Shown piece by piece: positions 45,669 through 59,100 of a stretch of DNA of 64,000 bases. Position numbers and translations under genes: made by a program. Every line of letters begins with the position of its first letter. Positions within the stretch are counted from its first letter, which is position 1. Source of the stretch: Euonymus europaeus (taxonomy: Eukaryota > Streptophyta > Magnoliopsida > Celastrales > Celastraceae); the NCBI GenBank assembly GCA_963580455.1, contig OY756957.1:27930501-27994500 (forward strand), given 5' to 3'. The notes beneath the pieces are model-generated. The model saw only the letters and a list, made by a program, of their open reading frames with translations, did not search any database and was not told the origin of the DNA.

Positions 45669-48600
45669 AAGGGTCTCGGTTCTTATTCTTACAGGTTTTT
45701 GGGTACTTTTTTGTTGTGTTGAATGGATAGTTGAATCCAAAGTGGATGAAACAGAAATGGCATAGAACTAGGGAATAGAAGTCAAATTGGGTTTTGTGAG
45801 GAACCTTTTGTATAGTTGATTATTGGGAAGAAGAAAAAAACTATACTTGACCACTTGGGTTTATGAACTTTTAGTTTATCAGAGATCCTGTGATCTATCA
45901 AGCTGGTAAGGAGATCTGGATTGTTGTGGAACTTGTGGTTGGAATAGTAATCAAAAGAGAAGAAGAATGGGAAAAATTGCATTGCGTGTGAAGGATGTGA
46001 TGTCACGGGAGAGGATAAGATCATTAGATGCCTTTGTTTAATGGGAAGTCATAGTGTGTGCCACATAAACATGATTTCATTCAAGTGTTTCTTATGCCAT
46101 CAAGTCATTGTGATAGCTACGGCAATTACAATGTCAAATGCCTAAAATATTAGTTTCAATCATTTCAAAATTATACTAATTTTGTGGTTATTCCTAATTG
46201 GGATTAATCATGTGATGGGAACAATCTATGGAGCATGTGCATAGGAGGGAGTACAAATTATATGCATAAAAGGATCTGCGGATTGGCTAAGAGGGACTAT
46301 TCCTGATCTTGACGACTAATATTTGAACTCGCTTATATCCTCTAGAGATCTTATTTAACAGAAAATACATGTCTCTCTCGTATGCTCTAAAGGTCTTATC
46401 TAATAGAAAATGGTATGTCTGGTTTGTTTACTGATTTTTTTTTTGTATTTGCGCAAATAGCATTTTTTTAATTTTATGTTTTCAAATAATTTATTGTTTA
46501 TTAATAATTATCACATTTTTTAGAATGGGCAATCAAATGTGTTATCAAACACGTTTTCATTTTTTAGAAAATTAACCAGAAAATACGAAAAACCCATAAT
46601 AGACCCTAGTATTTCACAGCATAACCAACTCAGTAGAGAACTCAATAAGATAATAATTATCAAAAAGTTAATTAATTTGAATATTAAAAACGAGAGCTTG
46701 AATATTTTGGAGTCCCTAAAGGACAATCATCCCTCCATGACAAAAATAAAAATATGAACAAATAAATGATGGGTCATGCTGTTGGTTCCATGTCCAAACT
46801 GAAAACATTTTTTGTCTGTTGGATGACTCAAAATGCCACTCTATCTTATTTTTCATTGTCCCTACAAATGTTTTTGGCACATTTCCATTGTTAATGGGAC
46901 AGAAGTGTTTGAGAATAGAACCTCTCCCTCCCTCTCTCCCTCGTCTTATCCAGTTATCCTATCATACCTTTAGACCAAGCCCACTAGTCAATATGACAAG
47001 AATAAGATACACATCCCCCAATTATTTCTCAACTTTACGCTTTGACTTCAACTAATTTCTTCTTATGGTGTGAATTTTTGTATTTATTCATTTTACCTTG
47101 CATTTTGACTTCCATAAATGATACTTATCTTTCTTTCTCATTGATTCTTAGAATAATTTAACCTATTAGGAGAGAACAAAAACTTATTCACACACGAAAA
47201 ACGATACTGGCCTTCAATTTAGGACTCCTCTTACATAAAATTCATATGACATGTGAAATAATCATTGATTATAAACATACGTGTAATACCCCTTTAACAT
47301 ACTCCCTCTGTTCCATTTTAATTGTCCTTTATTCTTTTTTAGGATGTCCCAAAATGCATGTCCATTTCAATTAATGAAAACTATTTTTTCTCATTTTTTC
47401 CTTATTTACCCTTAACTTGAAAAACTCAATAACCTGCACATTAATTATAGTGTCAAAGTATTTGTTATTATAAATAGGGGTATAAATATCAAATTGAAAG
47501 GGAATTAAATATTTTCTTAAATTGTGTGAAAAAGTGAATGGGACAATTAAAATGGGACGGAGGGAGTATAATATTTCATATTAACGAGATCATAAATTCA
47601 GGGGTCTCGAGCATTTTTCTTCACGCAAATATAAGCTCATTAGCGTCACCCTTTACTTGCTTGCTAACAGATTTCGTGGGTTGTTTATTGGCTCTAATGA
47701 TCAAACGTTGGTTTGCTAACAAAGGAAGGAAAGAAGAACAAATAAGACCATGGTTTGTACATTTATGGAAAGTGTAGTTAGGGTTCTGGCCAACTAGACA
47801 GAACAAGAGTTGGATTCTCTTCGAGTGGAGTAATCAATTGGCGCTTTGATTCCACTACTGGGAATCTATGTCATGGTAGTCAATGAGAATATAAAATCAT
47901 TTCAGATATCATCTTACTATCTTAGATCACATAGATAAACTTTTTTTCCTTTGAAAAAGAAGAAGGAAAAAAAATCTTTTGGGTCTGATTACTTGTAATT
48001 AAATTCGCCATGACACTTATTTTTTAAAACTTTATGAACAAGTCTTTCTCGTCAATTATGCTCAATGTTGATGGTCAAATAAATCCTTTTTTATTCGATA
48101 TATATAGATTAGTTGCTAAAGCTTAATTAGATGTTCGGTAAGCTACTAACCTACATTCTTCTAGTCTTGTTCGTAATCAGATAAAAAAAAACACAGTAAT
48201 TAATGCTAGAGATCTTAATAATTTTCATCTCAAAATCATCACAGCAGTGTGTGAAACTCATTCACTGGGTATGGTGACATATTGCTGAGATATTTTTGAG
48301 ATAAAAATTACTAAGATGTTTATCATTTTTGAAAAAAACAACTAGAGACTTTTCATTCATGCAAATTTTTGGGTACAGACCGCTCCATTCTCGCTAAATA
48401 TCTTAATAAATGTATGATATATTTCAATGTAGCTGTGAAATTATTCTTCACATTACAAACATTACATATTAAAACCATAAAAGCCTCACACAAATTTGGA
48501 TTGAACCTATAAACGAGTAGAGCTGTAAAAAATATCCGAAATAATTGATAACCAAACCGATCGATCGATTGATTATTTTCATAGAAAATTACATATTTTT

Positions 48601-50797
48601 TTTAATAGGACTGATCGTAACCGACCAATAATTGAACCTCCTGATCTGATCAAGAATTCCAAAGTCCATATTGAGGTTAATAAGAATGTGACAGACCTTG
48701 AGGGTTCTCATCTTTGATTATGCGCTACAAAATCCCTCCTCCTTTACCCAAAAGTATACACCCAGTCTCAGAATAACGGTCTTTTGAAGAAGAGGAAGGG
48801 TTAAGTATTCACACCAACCATCCGGTACGATTATTCATTTCCATTGGAATTTATCATCAAACTTCTCAGATGGAGAGTATGCTACAAGTAATGAACTTCA
48901 CGACCTTTGAGAGAATCGTGCTCAATATACCACCGAGGATCCTCTAATCCGTCTATTGATTGGATCATAACCGACGGTTTACACCCTGCAAACAATTGTA
49001 CGAAGGGGGACGGGAAAAAAAGTTGACTTATGATTAAAAATTATCTTTCTTTAATCCTTATTTGCAATTGGGGTTTTTACCACTGCACCTCAACTGCATG
49101 CGTAAGGTCAGAAACAGTTGTCCACCACAATTTGCAAATCTGTAACAGGGCATGGAAGAAGAATATACCCATTAAGGAATCAATGCAGATTGAATTTTGA
49201 AGATAGGGTGAAGATCTCCAACAGTGCACTTTTATCTTTGACTATTAGTGTGAAAACTGAAAAGACCCTATTATTCCTAAAGAAATGAAGCAATGACTTT
49301 TGAGTGTAAGTTTTGACCATTGTGCCTGCAGAAAGAAAATATCAAAATTGCACTATGCAAGATACATGATGGTGTCTTTGTCATCTACTTGTCACATAAG
49401 AGGATTTGGGTGCTCCACAGTGTTCCAAGCCACACAACCTTTACATAAATAGAAAGATTAGAGATTAGACTCAAGCGAGCATTCTCCTATAATAACATTG
49501 GTACAGTTTTATCCCTTTAAAAAGACCTTATATTTATAAATTACATCACTTGATATTTTCAAAATGATTTAAAACACTTTATATTTTAAGAGCATTCTCA
49601 GCAGTTTCCCTATTTCGCTCCTCGTCCTCACATATAAAGAATAAATAACAAATTTCAATCAACCAATTTCTCTATTCTTAAATCGTCCTCAACCTCAATC
49701 TCTATACTCTATTTCACTCCCTAGGGTGAGGAAATAGAGAGGTAGTCTCTTATGTCTAAAAATGGAAAACGCCCCTATTAATTAAACACAGTTCTGTATA
49801 CATATTTATCATCTCTAGTGGTTTATTGGTTGTAAGTTGTAACTCACTTAAAATTTAGGTTTTCTTTCTTTCTTTCTTCCAGTAAAAAAAAGGTTGTTTT
49901 TGGGCCTTTTAAGTCTGGTGAACTATTAATTCAAAGGACTTTAGGAGCCACTATTTTTCAGCTACTTGATGGGCCTAACTAAATTAATGCAGAAAGCCTA
50001 CTCATTACTTGGGCCTTGAACTTCTTGAGCTTAAACTTTAGTTTTATGGGCTACGTAAAGAAGGCCGCCAATTCATTTATTTACTGGTGACGTGGCCAAA
50101 TTCCATTGGATATTGCGGGTCCCAAAATGATCTCGTCGGCGCGGGATACATGCTGCCATTGAAACCAGCCTCGCTTGTTTTTTCACAGTACCCATCCCCT
50201 CGCTGCCGCAGGCGTTCTGATGTTTCTGCTATTAAGACCGATGACATCAAGGTTGATAAGGAGACCCTTGACGTGGCTTGCTGCTCTTGCCTCTTGGGAG
50301 TCCCAATGTCTGACGTTCCTGGGCTTGTTGAGGTTGAGCCACAGGCTAGTCCAGGTCTGGGCTTCGATTTTCTATTAAGTTGGGTTTTTGTTGTAGGCCC
50401 ACACTTTTAATGGAGCCCATAAGCTGGATACTACAACAGTACAGCTAATTTCAAAACAATATCCATGGCGACCCATGAATTCCGACGTATGTAGAATGGA
50501 TGTTTTCAGTCGCTCCACATCTCACTACATTTGGTACTGCCGCCGCTTTCGCCGGTAAAAATAGCATTCGTACCTCTTCCACCGCCACCACTTCACTAGC
50601 TTCTGTTGGGAACCACCACGCCGCAACGACGACGACCGACGCTGCAGCCAGTACCTAAGAATAACAACAGAGACCACAAAAACAACAAACCCACTAGCTT
50701 TCCTCCTCTTTCTTTACCTACGAGAACTCTGAAAATTCCTTTAAAATCTCCTTAGAACCCTGCATCCCACCGACAATCTCCCTCTTTCTCCACCAGA
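45669..50797. other. Gene-free spacer with one Stowaway element
   Basis: 5.1 kb with only short unsupported frames. The first few hundred bases should contain the transporter 3' UTR. An intact Stowaway MITE lies at 47302-47566, and a TTTC run occurs at 49863-49878. A frame at 50087-50410 is not recognised and has no support. GC content rises from about 50480 towards the RRM fragment. Confidence 0.5.
47302..47566. mobile_element. Stowaway MITE
   Basis: 265 bp. Left end CTCCCTCTGTTCCATTTTAA and right end its near-complement (TTAAAATGGGACGGAGGGAG), flanked by the TA target duplication typical of Tc1/mariner-derived Stowaway elements (47300-47301 and 47567-47568). AT-rich interior with no coding capacity. 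Confidence 0.93.
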
Positions 50798-51339
50798 TTA
50801 CGGCTCTCGAGCAAACTTAACCCTCCACCACCGCCGTTTCTCCCGCAAATTCAAACCCTAAAAAGAAATTTAGAGGAGGAAGAGAGCGAGGAAAGTGAGA
50901 TGGAGGAAAATGAAGACCGAGAAATAGAATTCCCTCAAGTGGGCAAAATTTTCATCCGGAATTTACCTTCCTGGATAACGAAACACGAGGTGACGAATTT
51001 TTTTGGACAATTTGGCCACGTAAAGAATGTTATCCTGATCAAATGGCACAACGACACTGAGCGGAATGCAGGTTTTGAGTTTATGATATATGATGGAGAA
51101 ACGGCTGAGAAATCGGCGATGAAGGCCGTTGAGTTTGATGGGGTGGAGTCCCATGGTAGGGTAGTGACGGTAAAGCTGGTTGATGGAAGGCGGTAGAAGG
51201 AAAAGTCGGAGGAGAGAGTGCGGTGGGTGGAGGGAGACAATCGTGTAGAGCATCGGTCAAAATGGCATGACGAAAGAGACGATTGAATGAGCCGGAGAAT
51301 TGACGAACAATTGTGACGGCTTTCCAAAAGATTAAGAAG
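50798..51339 (+). pseudogene. Orphan 5' fragment of a PPR4-like RRM-PPR gene
   Basis: Open from about 50798 through an ATG at 50900 to a TAG at 51194. It encodes a Pro-rich lead (KLNPPPPP) and a full RRM: GKIFIRNLPSWITKHEV (RNP2-like), then AGFEFMIYDG (RNP1-like) and SAMKAVEFDGVESHGRVVTV. Plant PPR4, a chloroplast splicing factor, has this RRM in front of a long PPR array. Beyond the TAG the homology continues (EKSEERVRWVEG, SKWHDERDD) through two more stops, ending after a frameshift with VTAFQKIKK before GTAATC, which looks like an old splice donor. No PPR repeats follow in the next 4 kb. Most likely a duplicated first exon now decayed; a short RRM-only protein of 98 aa is possible but unproven. 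Confidence 0.75.
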
Positions 51340-54300
51340 GTAATCCGAATTTTCGCATCATTGGTTTGTAAACTATTTATGTATGGATTATGCATTTGAT
51401 GATCATAGTTTAATTTGTAACAATTAAGTTTCCATTAGTGTTATCAAAAGCATTCTCTTAGTCCAACTTGCATATCACCCTCTCCTCATCTAAGTAAACC
51501 ATGACATACATTCAGAATGTCACCTTTGACAATCTCCCACGCTCTGAGAGAATATGAAAAATGAATCTGTTTGAGTCCTGGAGCCTTGTTCGCTTGGAAA
51601 CTTTCCAAGACATCAGGAACTTCCACTTGAATAAATGACATTTTTAACCAAGAAACTTTATTGGAGCCAATTAAATCAATCTGCTAACTTTTGAGTATCC
51701 GAGAATAGATCGGTTGGAAAGAGATTATCAGGAAATCGTCTCCCTTTTCATGTCAGAAACAGCTTCAAATACTTGCTTACTGTCTGTCATGGTGTCAATA
51801 TGATTTGTTCCATGGTGAGTGATACCCATGTTGCAGAAAGTAGATTTCTGATCTTACTCCCTGAGTCAAAGCACTCTTCACTTAAGTGTGTGAGGGAAAA
51901 TAATGCATTAGACTATTCTTCTATTTGCATGGGTTCTGTTCTCCTCTAGCTTACATGCTGCTTTCCTATCACCTTCACTGAATTTGTTCCCCCTCATCTT
52001 GAAGCCTATCCTGTTGATTTCATTACACAAATTACAAACTACCATTCCTATACTCAGTATTCCCATGACGCATGTTGCTTCATTGCGCCGATTCTTAATT
52101 GATTAATTTTAGTTTCTCCGGGAGTAAAAATGCAAGAATGCTGGATCACATTGTTTCAATTAATAGATACGTAAATATATAGCAAAAAATCTTGGATTCT
52201 CTAAGCAATTATTTTATTATTCAATTTTCTTGTGCCCGATCCCGGTTGCAAATTATCCTCTTTATTTTCTCGTTGATTTAGTATATTTTTTAGTTTATCA
52301 TATTTGTTGATTCTCATGTGCTTTTTTTTTAATTACTTTTTCTTGTTTTTATTAGCCTTCCAGAAGAGAATTTGGGAATGACAGACCTACCAAAAACTTC
52401 AAATACACCATTTGCAAATGCTACTAATATTTTGCTTCTACTTCTAGACTGAGAATGACACAGCTACCAAAAACTCCAATTTCTATAGTTTAAGCTACTT
52501 TAGTCAGTATGTATTCATAGGAAATTAAAGGAGGTTGAAAGTTGTTATTGAAAATGTTTCATAGGACATATACAATAAAGACTCATTTATCCATCTACCT
52601 TAGTTGAAAAGATGAAGTGATATTACTTAATTTGTTACCTTAACTGACATACATTGATTTTAACTAATATAATTATTGGGAAATTCCAATTCTTAAGCCT
52701 CAAGAGAGATGCAAATGGGAAGAAATTAAATCTAAATTCTTACAACTATTTTAGTCTTTTAAAGTCAATAACTCTTGAACATCAAAACATGACGTTTATT
52801 TCTCTTTCATTCACTCAAAAACACGATGCTGTTTTTGTCTTCCTTTCCTTTTCCAAATTTGAAGCAATATCTTCTGCTTACAGAGACTACAGAAGAAGCT
52901 CTGGATAAATCTCTGCAGTTCGTGACGGTGAGTTGTATTAATCAAATTTTTCTGTTTATTGAAAACAGAAAATAAACAATTTACTTTAATTTGTCCCTTA
53001 ATTTTAACATTCCATGTTTGTACCACCAGGTATGGCTGAGTGTTGGCCGAGTCTCAATCCAAGAAGGGTGAGAGAGCCACCCAGTCCGCTTACACAACTG
53101 AAAGGTTAGAACACTACCTTAAAGACTTAAAAGGGTTTATTTTTTCATTTAGGTCATCATTTTATTTTCATTCTTAGTTGGGGAGTGGAATTAGATTAAG
53201 AATTTATTGAATTGTAGTTGTTTGTGATGCGAGGATTGGCTATCAAGTATCAAGTGAATTCATGGCAGTAATTGAAATTATTCCATGATTTATATCAATA
53301 TGTCAATAAATTGTTTTGGTCTGTGTGTTTTATTTCCTCAATAATGAAGACTGTGGTTGTACTTTAGTACGTAAGACTAACGTGGTTCTCGGCTACATAC
53401 TTGTGTGTTTGCTAGGAGGCTAAAGGCATCTTGAATTGTGAACATAGGAGATCCACGATTCCTCAAAATTCCTACTGTGCTAACATATTTTGTTTTCAAG
53501 TGGTCGAACTATAGTAGAGAAGATAATAAACTTTGTAAGGTATTTTCCTGTCCATAAGATTGTTACTTGTGGATAGGATGATATTATTTAACGAATTGGT
53601 GTCACAGCATGTGATGTGTGATACCAATGCTTCGATTGATTGTAAAGGAAGATGGGATCACCCAGGGAAAAGGTGAGTAGGTGACTTCTAGCCTTTGATA
53701 AATTGGGCACAAAATGCAAGAGTTAAATCGAAGAATCAAATACTTCTCTCCATGAGTGAGGTATTGGTTCCAGCATATATATTGAATCTCAATGAAGTAC
53801 AAAAGAAAATTTCGAAATCTCATTCCAAATGACTGCTTTTCCATGGTTGGCCACTGTTAGTTGTTCTTGTTCATGAATCATGATACATGAAGTGCAAAAG
53901 ATTTTACCTACTAACAGTCAATACTCTTGTAAGAAGGGTTTATGAAGGGCTTTTGAGGTGCCATTTGTTTTTTGTTGTTGTTTTTAACTTTTGAATCACA
54001 GACAAACATAGACGAACATGTCCCAGTGGTAGGATTGCGGTGGTAAAACCTAGAGGTCACAAATTCAATATCTTGAAAACAATCCTGTTTGCCCCCAACC
54101 CCGCCCATTGCCGGAGTCTTGTGCACTTTTGAATCACCCTAATTGATGATAGGATCACTAGGTTGATGGCTTATTGATATACTAGTAGCATTTTCATTGA
54201 AATACAACTTTGAATTTAGGGTTCTTGGATCCTTTCTGATTTACCATTGAGTGTCCGTGCTTCTTTTCCAATTTTCACTGTTCTGTGCTAGCAAATTGTA

Positions 54301-55242
54301 GTTTTCTTCAGGAAGCAATTGTTCTGAGGAGGATCAACGCATAGAATCTACAACGTCACATTTTTTTGACCGAGTTTGTAGGGTCTTACATATCCACATT
54401 TTGTAATACCTGAAGTGTGGCTGAATACTGTAGGCTTTTTGAATTTCAGTGACTGTAATACTGATATCGTTTCCATCATGAAGCTATGGAGTTGTATTGA
54501 TTGTTGCGTGAAGTACATGCTCGAACCCATCTTGGTGACTTTTAACATTAATTTTTTTCCTTTCCTGAAAAAACGTGATTTTGGCTGCCTGCATTCATGA
54601 GTTCCATCACATGAATTGGCATAAAACTCAATGTGCATGGTTCATATTTGATACAATAAATGGACATTTGTCCTTTTCGATGTGCAATGATGAAATGTGA
54701 CAGTCTTTGTGCATCGTGAAATTTGCCTGAACTTGTTTATTTGTTCTGGCTATGACGGTTACTTATAATTTCTTTCTGGCGTTATTCAATTGGATTATTG
54801 TTAGAACTCTACAGGCTTCATTTGTCAAGTTCTCAGAGTTAAAATTTGCTGGCACTTTTGTGTCACTTTCTGGCCCATTTTCCATATTGTTTTCAAAATT
54901 TACATTTCCAGTTGGAATTTGACTGATTAAAACATTGTCGTTTTCTTTGTTGTTTTGATGTAATAAATGCAGCTTTTTATTCAGCATAATAGGTGAAAAG
55001 CAGTTGAATTAAAGTTTTGAACTCTAGCATGATGTAGGTCATGTATTCGAACTCTAATTAACTTCTTTTGTCGGAATGTCAAATTTTTTTGACACTTGCG
55101 AAAATGTAGTTTCTCCTAAAACCTCTACGTTGCAAGACAGTGTACCATAAAACCATGTTTTACTGATTAGTGCACTATATATGCATGCTACTCTATTATA
55201 AATTAGCAAAAACGACGAAGTCATTACACTATTCTTCTTTAG
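51340..55242. other. Spacer and likely 5' non-coding part of the CX2C gene
   Basis: No gene to about 52880. From 52880 the sequence pairs with 58565-58822 in the second copy. A candidate UTR exon ends at 52926 before GTGAGT, another runs from about 53030 to 53105 before GTTAGA, and a long intron leads to the acceptor TTCTTTAG directly before the ATG at 55243. The exon model is inference from donor and acceptor motifs and from conservation between the two copies. Confidence 0.45.
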
Positions 55243-56100
55243 ATGGCCTCAAACTCTCGTCAATTGCAGCAAAATCTCATGTTTGATAATTGCACGAGTG
55301 AATGCTATGGAGCAAAAAAACCTATTCAGAATGATGACGACGGTAGCTCAGGCATCGATTATCTCCGTCAAGAATACCACAGGTCCCTTGATCTTAATGT
55401 TTTGAAACCGTATCCAACCCTGAGTGAATGGCAAGCATTCTTTCGTCGTCTTTCCCAGTTGCGGAATACCGTGGATGACAAGGTGGATATGTATATACCT
55501 ATTTCATAAGCAAATTTGATAATCACTTTAATTTTGATACTTCGCCTTTCCCTTTTTTGATTGGTATTCCATGGCTTTCTTTATCAGTTGTTGCCTTCAA
55601 ATGCAATAACATTAAAAACACTTTGCTTTCCTTGCCGATTGGGCACTGGTTATTGTTTGACTTGTTTCCTTTTTGATTCCTTTTCAAGGTTGGAGCAAAA
55701 AGCCTTGAGGAGAGCAAAAGGAGATGTCTTGCAGAACTCAAGACCAACGTGGATGGGCGAAGAACCAATTTCGACTCCATACTTGGACCTACAGCACCAG
55801 TGGTGCGCCGTCAAGATAAGTTGCCAAATCCGTCCACTGCTTCATGGTCATCATATCAACAGTCCCCTGTTTCTTTGGGCAAAAGAAGGATTGAGACTTC
55901 CGACTGTATTGGCGAAAATGGAGTCCGTCCATTTATCTTGATGGGTTGTAACCAATGCTTTCTTTATGTGATGGTGTCTGACATTGAACCGAAATGCCCA
56001 AACTGCCAGAGCTCTTTGCTCGACATTTTCCGTGGGGGACGATGCTAAGTGATGAAGGGCGTAATCTTCGTGAGGACGTTACGCATCTAGGTGTTTGTTT
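52880..56100 (+). repeat. Tandem unit 1 of the CX2C gene duplication
   Basis: A unit of about 3.2 kb containing the 5' non-coding region, the long intron and both coding exons. It aligns along its length with 58565-62290, with shared landmarks such as CAGGAAGCAATTGTTC at 54310 and 60477. Clearly diverged, so not recent. Confidence 0.85.
55243..56048 (+). CDS. Small CX2C-X12-CX2C protein, copy 1 (199 aa)
   Basis: Two exons, 55243-55482 and 55689-56048, give 600 nt in phase. The C-terminus has MGCNQCFLYVMVSDIEPKCP, with Cys 167, 170, 183 and 186 spaced CX2C-X12-CX2C. The same pattern and the YVMVS...PKCP context occur in plant GLABRA2-interacting repressor (GIR1/GIR2) proteins, which bind corepressors; this protein is longer. 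Residues 49-54 (SLDLNV) resemble an EAR-type repression motif. The middle is Ser/Pro/Gln rich. There is no signal peptide and no membrane segment. The exon 1 donor (AAG|GTGGAT) and exon 2 acceptor (CAAG|GT) are imperfect; they were chosen because they alone join the frames. A nuclear repressor-like role is inference. Confidence 0.78.
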
Positions 56101-59100
56101 GGTCAAATATTCTCTTGTACTCAATTATCTTTCCAAAACTTGGTTCTAAATGCCAGCATGTCATAATATCTGTTCTTCTTGTGATAAATGTTTACCTTAT
56201 ATTCAATGTCTCTACTGTTTGTGGTCTTTATTTGAGATTCAGTTAAATGAGTTTGAGGCACTACAAGGAAGATATCTTTGTTTTTCTTTGAACTTGGAAA
56301 ATTTTCCCAGTTTGTTGAGGGTCATTTTGAAGTTCGAGATTTTAATTGCATCCAAAGATGGTCGGGCGGGCGGCAAAACTGATCGAGTCCCAATCCTATG
56401 TAAAAATGCAAGATAAAGGATTGGGACTGATCTAGTCCCATTCTAGGTCTTACCCTCATTCCCACCCTTCAAACGTTGATTTTTAACACTGATTATTAGA
56501 GTGTTATTATGTTAATACCCTTGTATATAACAAAAAAAGGATTGGACGAGGTCCTGTGTCCAATAATACAGGTTGGAATACATTTCATAACCGTCGGATT
56601 AATCTAACATTTCAAAAATAAATCACTTTTTCTTATTTTTCACGGAGATTATTAAAAAAAAACTCTCTTTGTTCTTTGTTCTTTCTTCTTCCTTCCATTC
56701 AGTCACCCGTATCTTATTTCTCATCTACACACTCAAGATCTGGCACTTGCAATGATAAATTGCTAATGAGGACATTACTTTGTTATTGAAATGTGTGTTT
56801 TTGTTAATATAACTGTATTGAGAAATGTGTTTTGTTAATGTGAATGATTATTTGGCTTGACTTTCGGGTAAAAGTAGTGCGATTAAAAATTAGTGTTAGT
56901 GGAGAAAAGATGAAGAAAATGAATGTTGATGGCTTGACTAATGAAATTGAATTGAAAGATGTGTTTTAATGATGTGGTTGTATTGAAAGATGTGTTATGT
57001 TGATGTGGATAAGTATGTGAGACCATTTTTTGTGTGATAGAAGTGAGACTTAAAAACAAAGTTCTTGAGCCATTAAGTGTGTCCATTGAGGTTGTTGTTG
57101 TCCTAAATAACCCCACAAGAGACAAATATATGAAGACAGACTCTACAACTACAACACAGTTAAAGGAACAAAGAAGAAATGGGGTCTCTTCAAAAAAATA
57201 GTATTTGAAGAAGTGCTACATCTTAAGGTATCCTATCAAGAAGAGTCTCGGAACAAGGATGAAATCATGAAAAATTCAAAGGTCGATTTTCGCTCAAACG
57301 ACTTTCCTTCAGGCTTCACCCTAATATTATATCATATGCAAGAGATTCTTTCACTGAGATTCTTTCATTTTCGTCTGTAGAAGAACTATCCCTCAATCTT
57401 CAATCATCCCTTTATGTGAATAGTCAAAATCGAAATCGATCAAAATTTAATCGTTCGAGTCAAATTTTTTTTTTAATATTTAGCTCTATCGAAAAATCGT
57501 TCAAACATTGAAAAATCGACATAATCGATCGATTACCTATAAAATAATTTGACTAAAATATATAAAAACAATCGACCAATATCACTCCTAATGAGATTTA
57601 GAAAATTCCTCATTTATTTGAGTTGGTCGCATCAAATGTATTTCTCCCTCCTTTTGGAATTTTTGCTATATTAGAAGAAAACACATTGTATTCCTACATA
57701 GCTCACAATATATTTGCATCACAAGAAATTTTAATTTAAATGATTTTTAATAGTTGCCTACAAAGAAAATCCTATAAAAAAATCCTATAATAATTAATAT
57801 AGACGGGAATTTATATAGAAAAAATGTTTTTTACACAAAAGTCTCAAATACAATAATATCCTCCCATATTCTTTCCAACTAGGGATGCCAAAAATATTCG
57901 TACTCGATGGATACTAGCACAACCCATCCCAAATCATACATGTATGTCCGTTAATTAACGAATCGGGTAACGAGTACGAATATTTTCATAGAAAAATAGC
58001 GGGGCAAGTACAGGGATGGACTCGCCCAATACACGTATATATTACTTATATATATTATTTATAAAATTAACATGAACAAATCACTAAAAAAAATCCATAG
58101 AAATATATAAATTGCTTATATTTAATTTTTTATTAAACGTGTTTATTTATTTATTGAATGGATAATATACATAGTTATCGAACTCATGAATTTATATGAT
58201 TTTATATATAATTTACTATAATTTATTATGCTCTCTCAAATAATTAAATACATATATGATTTGTTAACGACTTGAGATTTAAAATTTTATATATTTTTTT
58301 ACAGTTGGGGGCAGATAAATAGACGGGTATGAGAATGAGGTAAAAATTAAAATATCTGGCGAACATTTATATGGATATGTGTACGAATTTTTTTGACGGA
58401 TACAGGAATAGATGATGGGATACCCTATTTCCAACAGACCCTTACAATGCCCCATTGAAATCTCTATTTCCAACAAGACCCTAACAATAAGGCATAGGGG
58501 TGTTTATACGTCATTTTAGTCTTGAAAAACCTAATTCGAAGAAATAGGTCTGGCGGTGAAAAGTAGGGATCCACGAAAGCCGCAGCGATGAATCTTCTTC
58601 AGTTGGGTGAAAAGTTCAGTTGTTTTTGTGGACTGAAACTACTCTGGTTTGTATTTATTGAAAATATAATATAAACGATTTACTTCAGTTTTTCCGGTAA
58701 TTTTAACAATTCCATGATCAGATTTTTACTACCAGGTGTGGTTGAATTGTGGTAGAGACATGGTCTAAGGAGGGTGAGAGTGCCAGAGACCCCCAGACCC
58801 AGTTCTCTTGCACAACTTAGATGTAAGTACTAAATACAGTAACTTTTACTTTATTTTTGTCATTTGAGCCATCGTTTTACTTTCATTATGTGCTGGGTAG
58901 TTGAATTAGTTTACTAATTGATTGGATTGTAGTTGTTGTGATATCAGGATTGGAAATCTAGTGAATTCGTCGTAGTAATAAAAAATATTCGATGAATTGA
59001 TGTTGTATATGAATCAGTTGTTTTGATTCTGTTTTTGTTTCCTCATTTGGACCATGCAGCATTGGCATTAGCATCTCATGGTTTCCTCTAAAACATGATT

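Noticed and set aside
50087..50410. 107-codon frame upstream of the RRM fragment
   Set aside because: No recognisable domain, no supporting splice or repeat context, and composition like the surrounding spacer.
55561..55941. 126-codon frame overlapping exon 2 of the CX2C gene
   Set aside because: It is an alternative frame; only the other frame contains the CX2C-X12-CX2C motif and joins exon 1 in phase.
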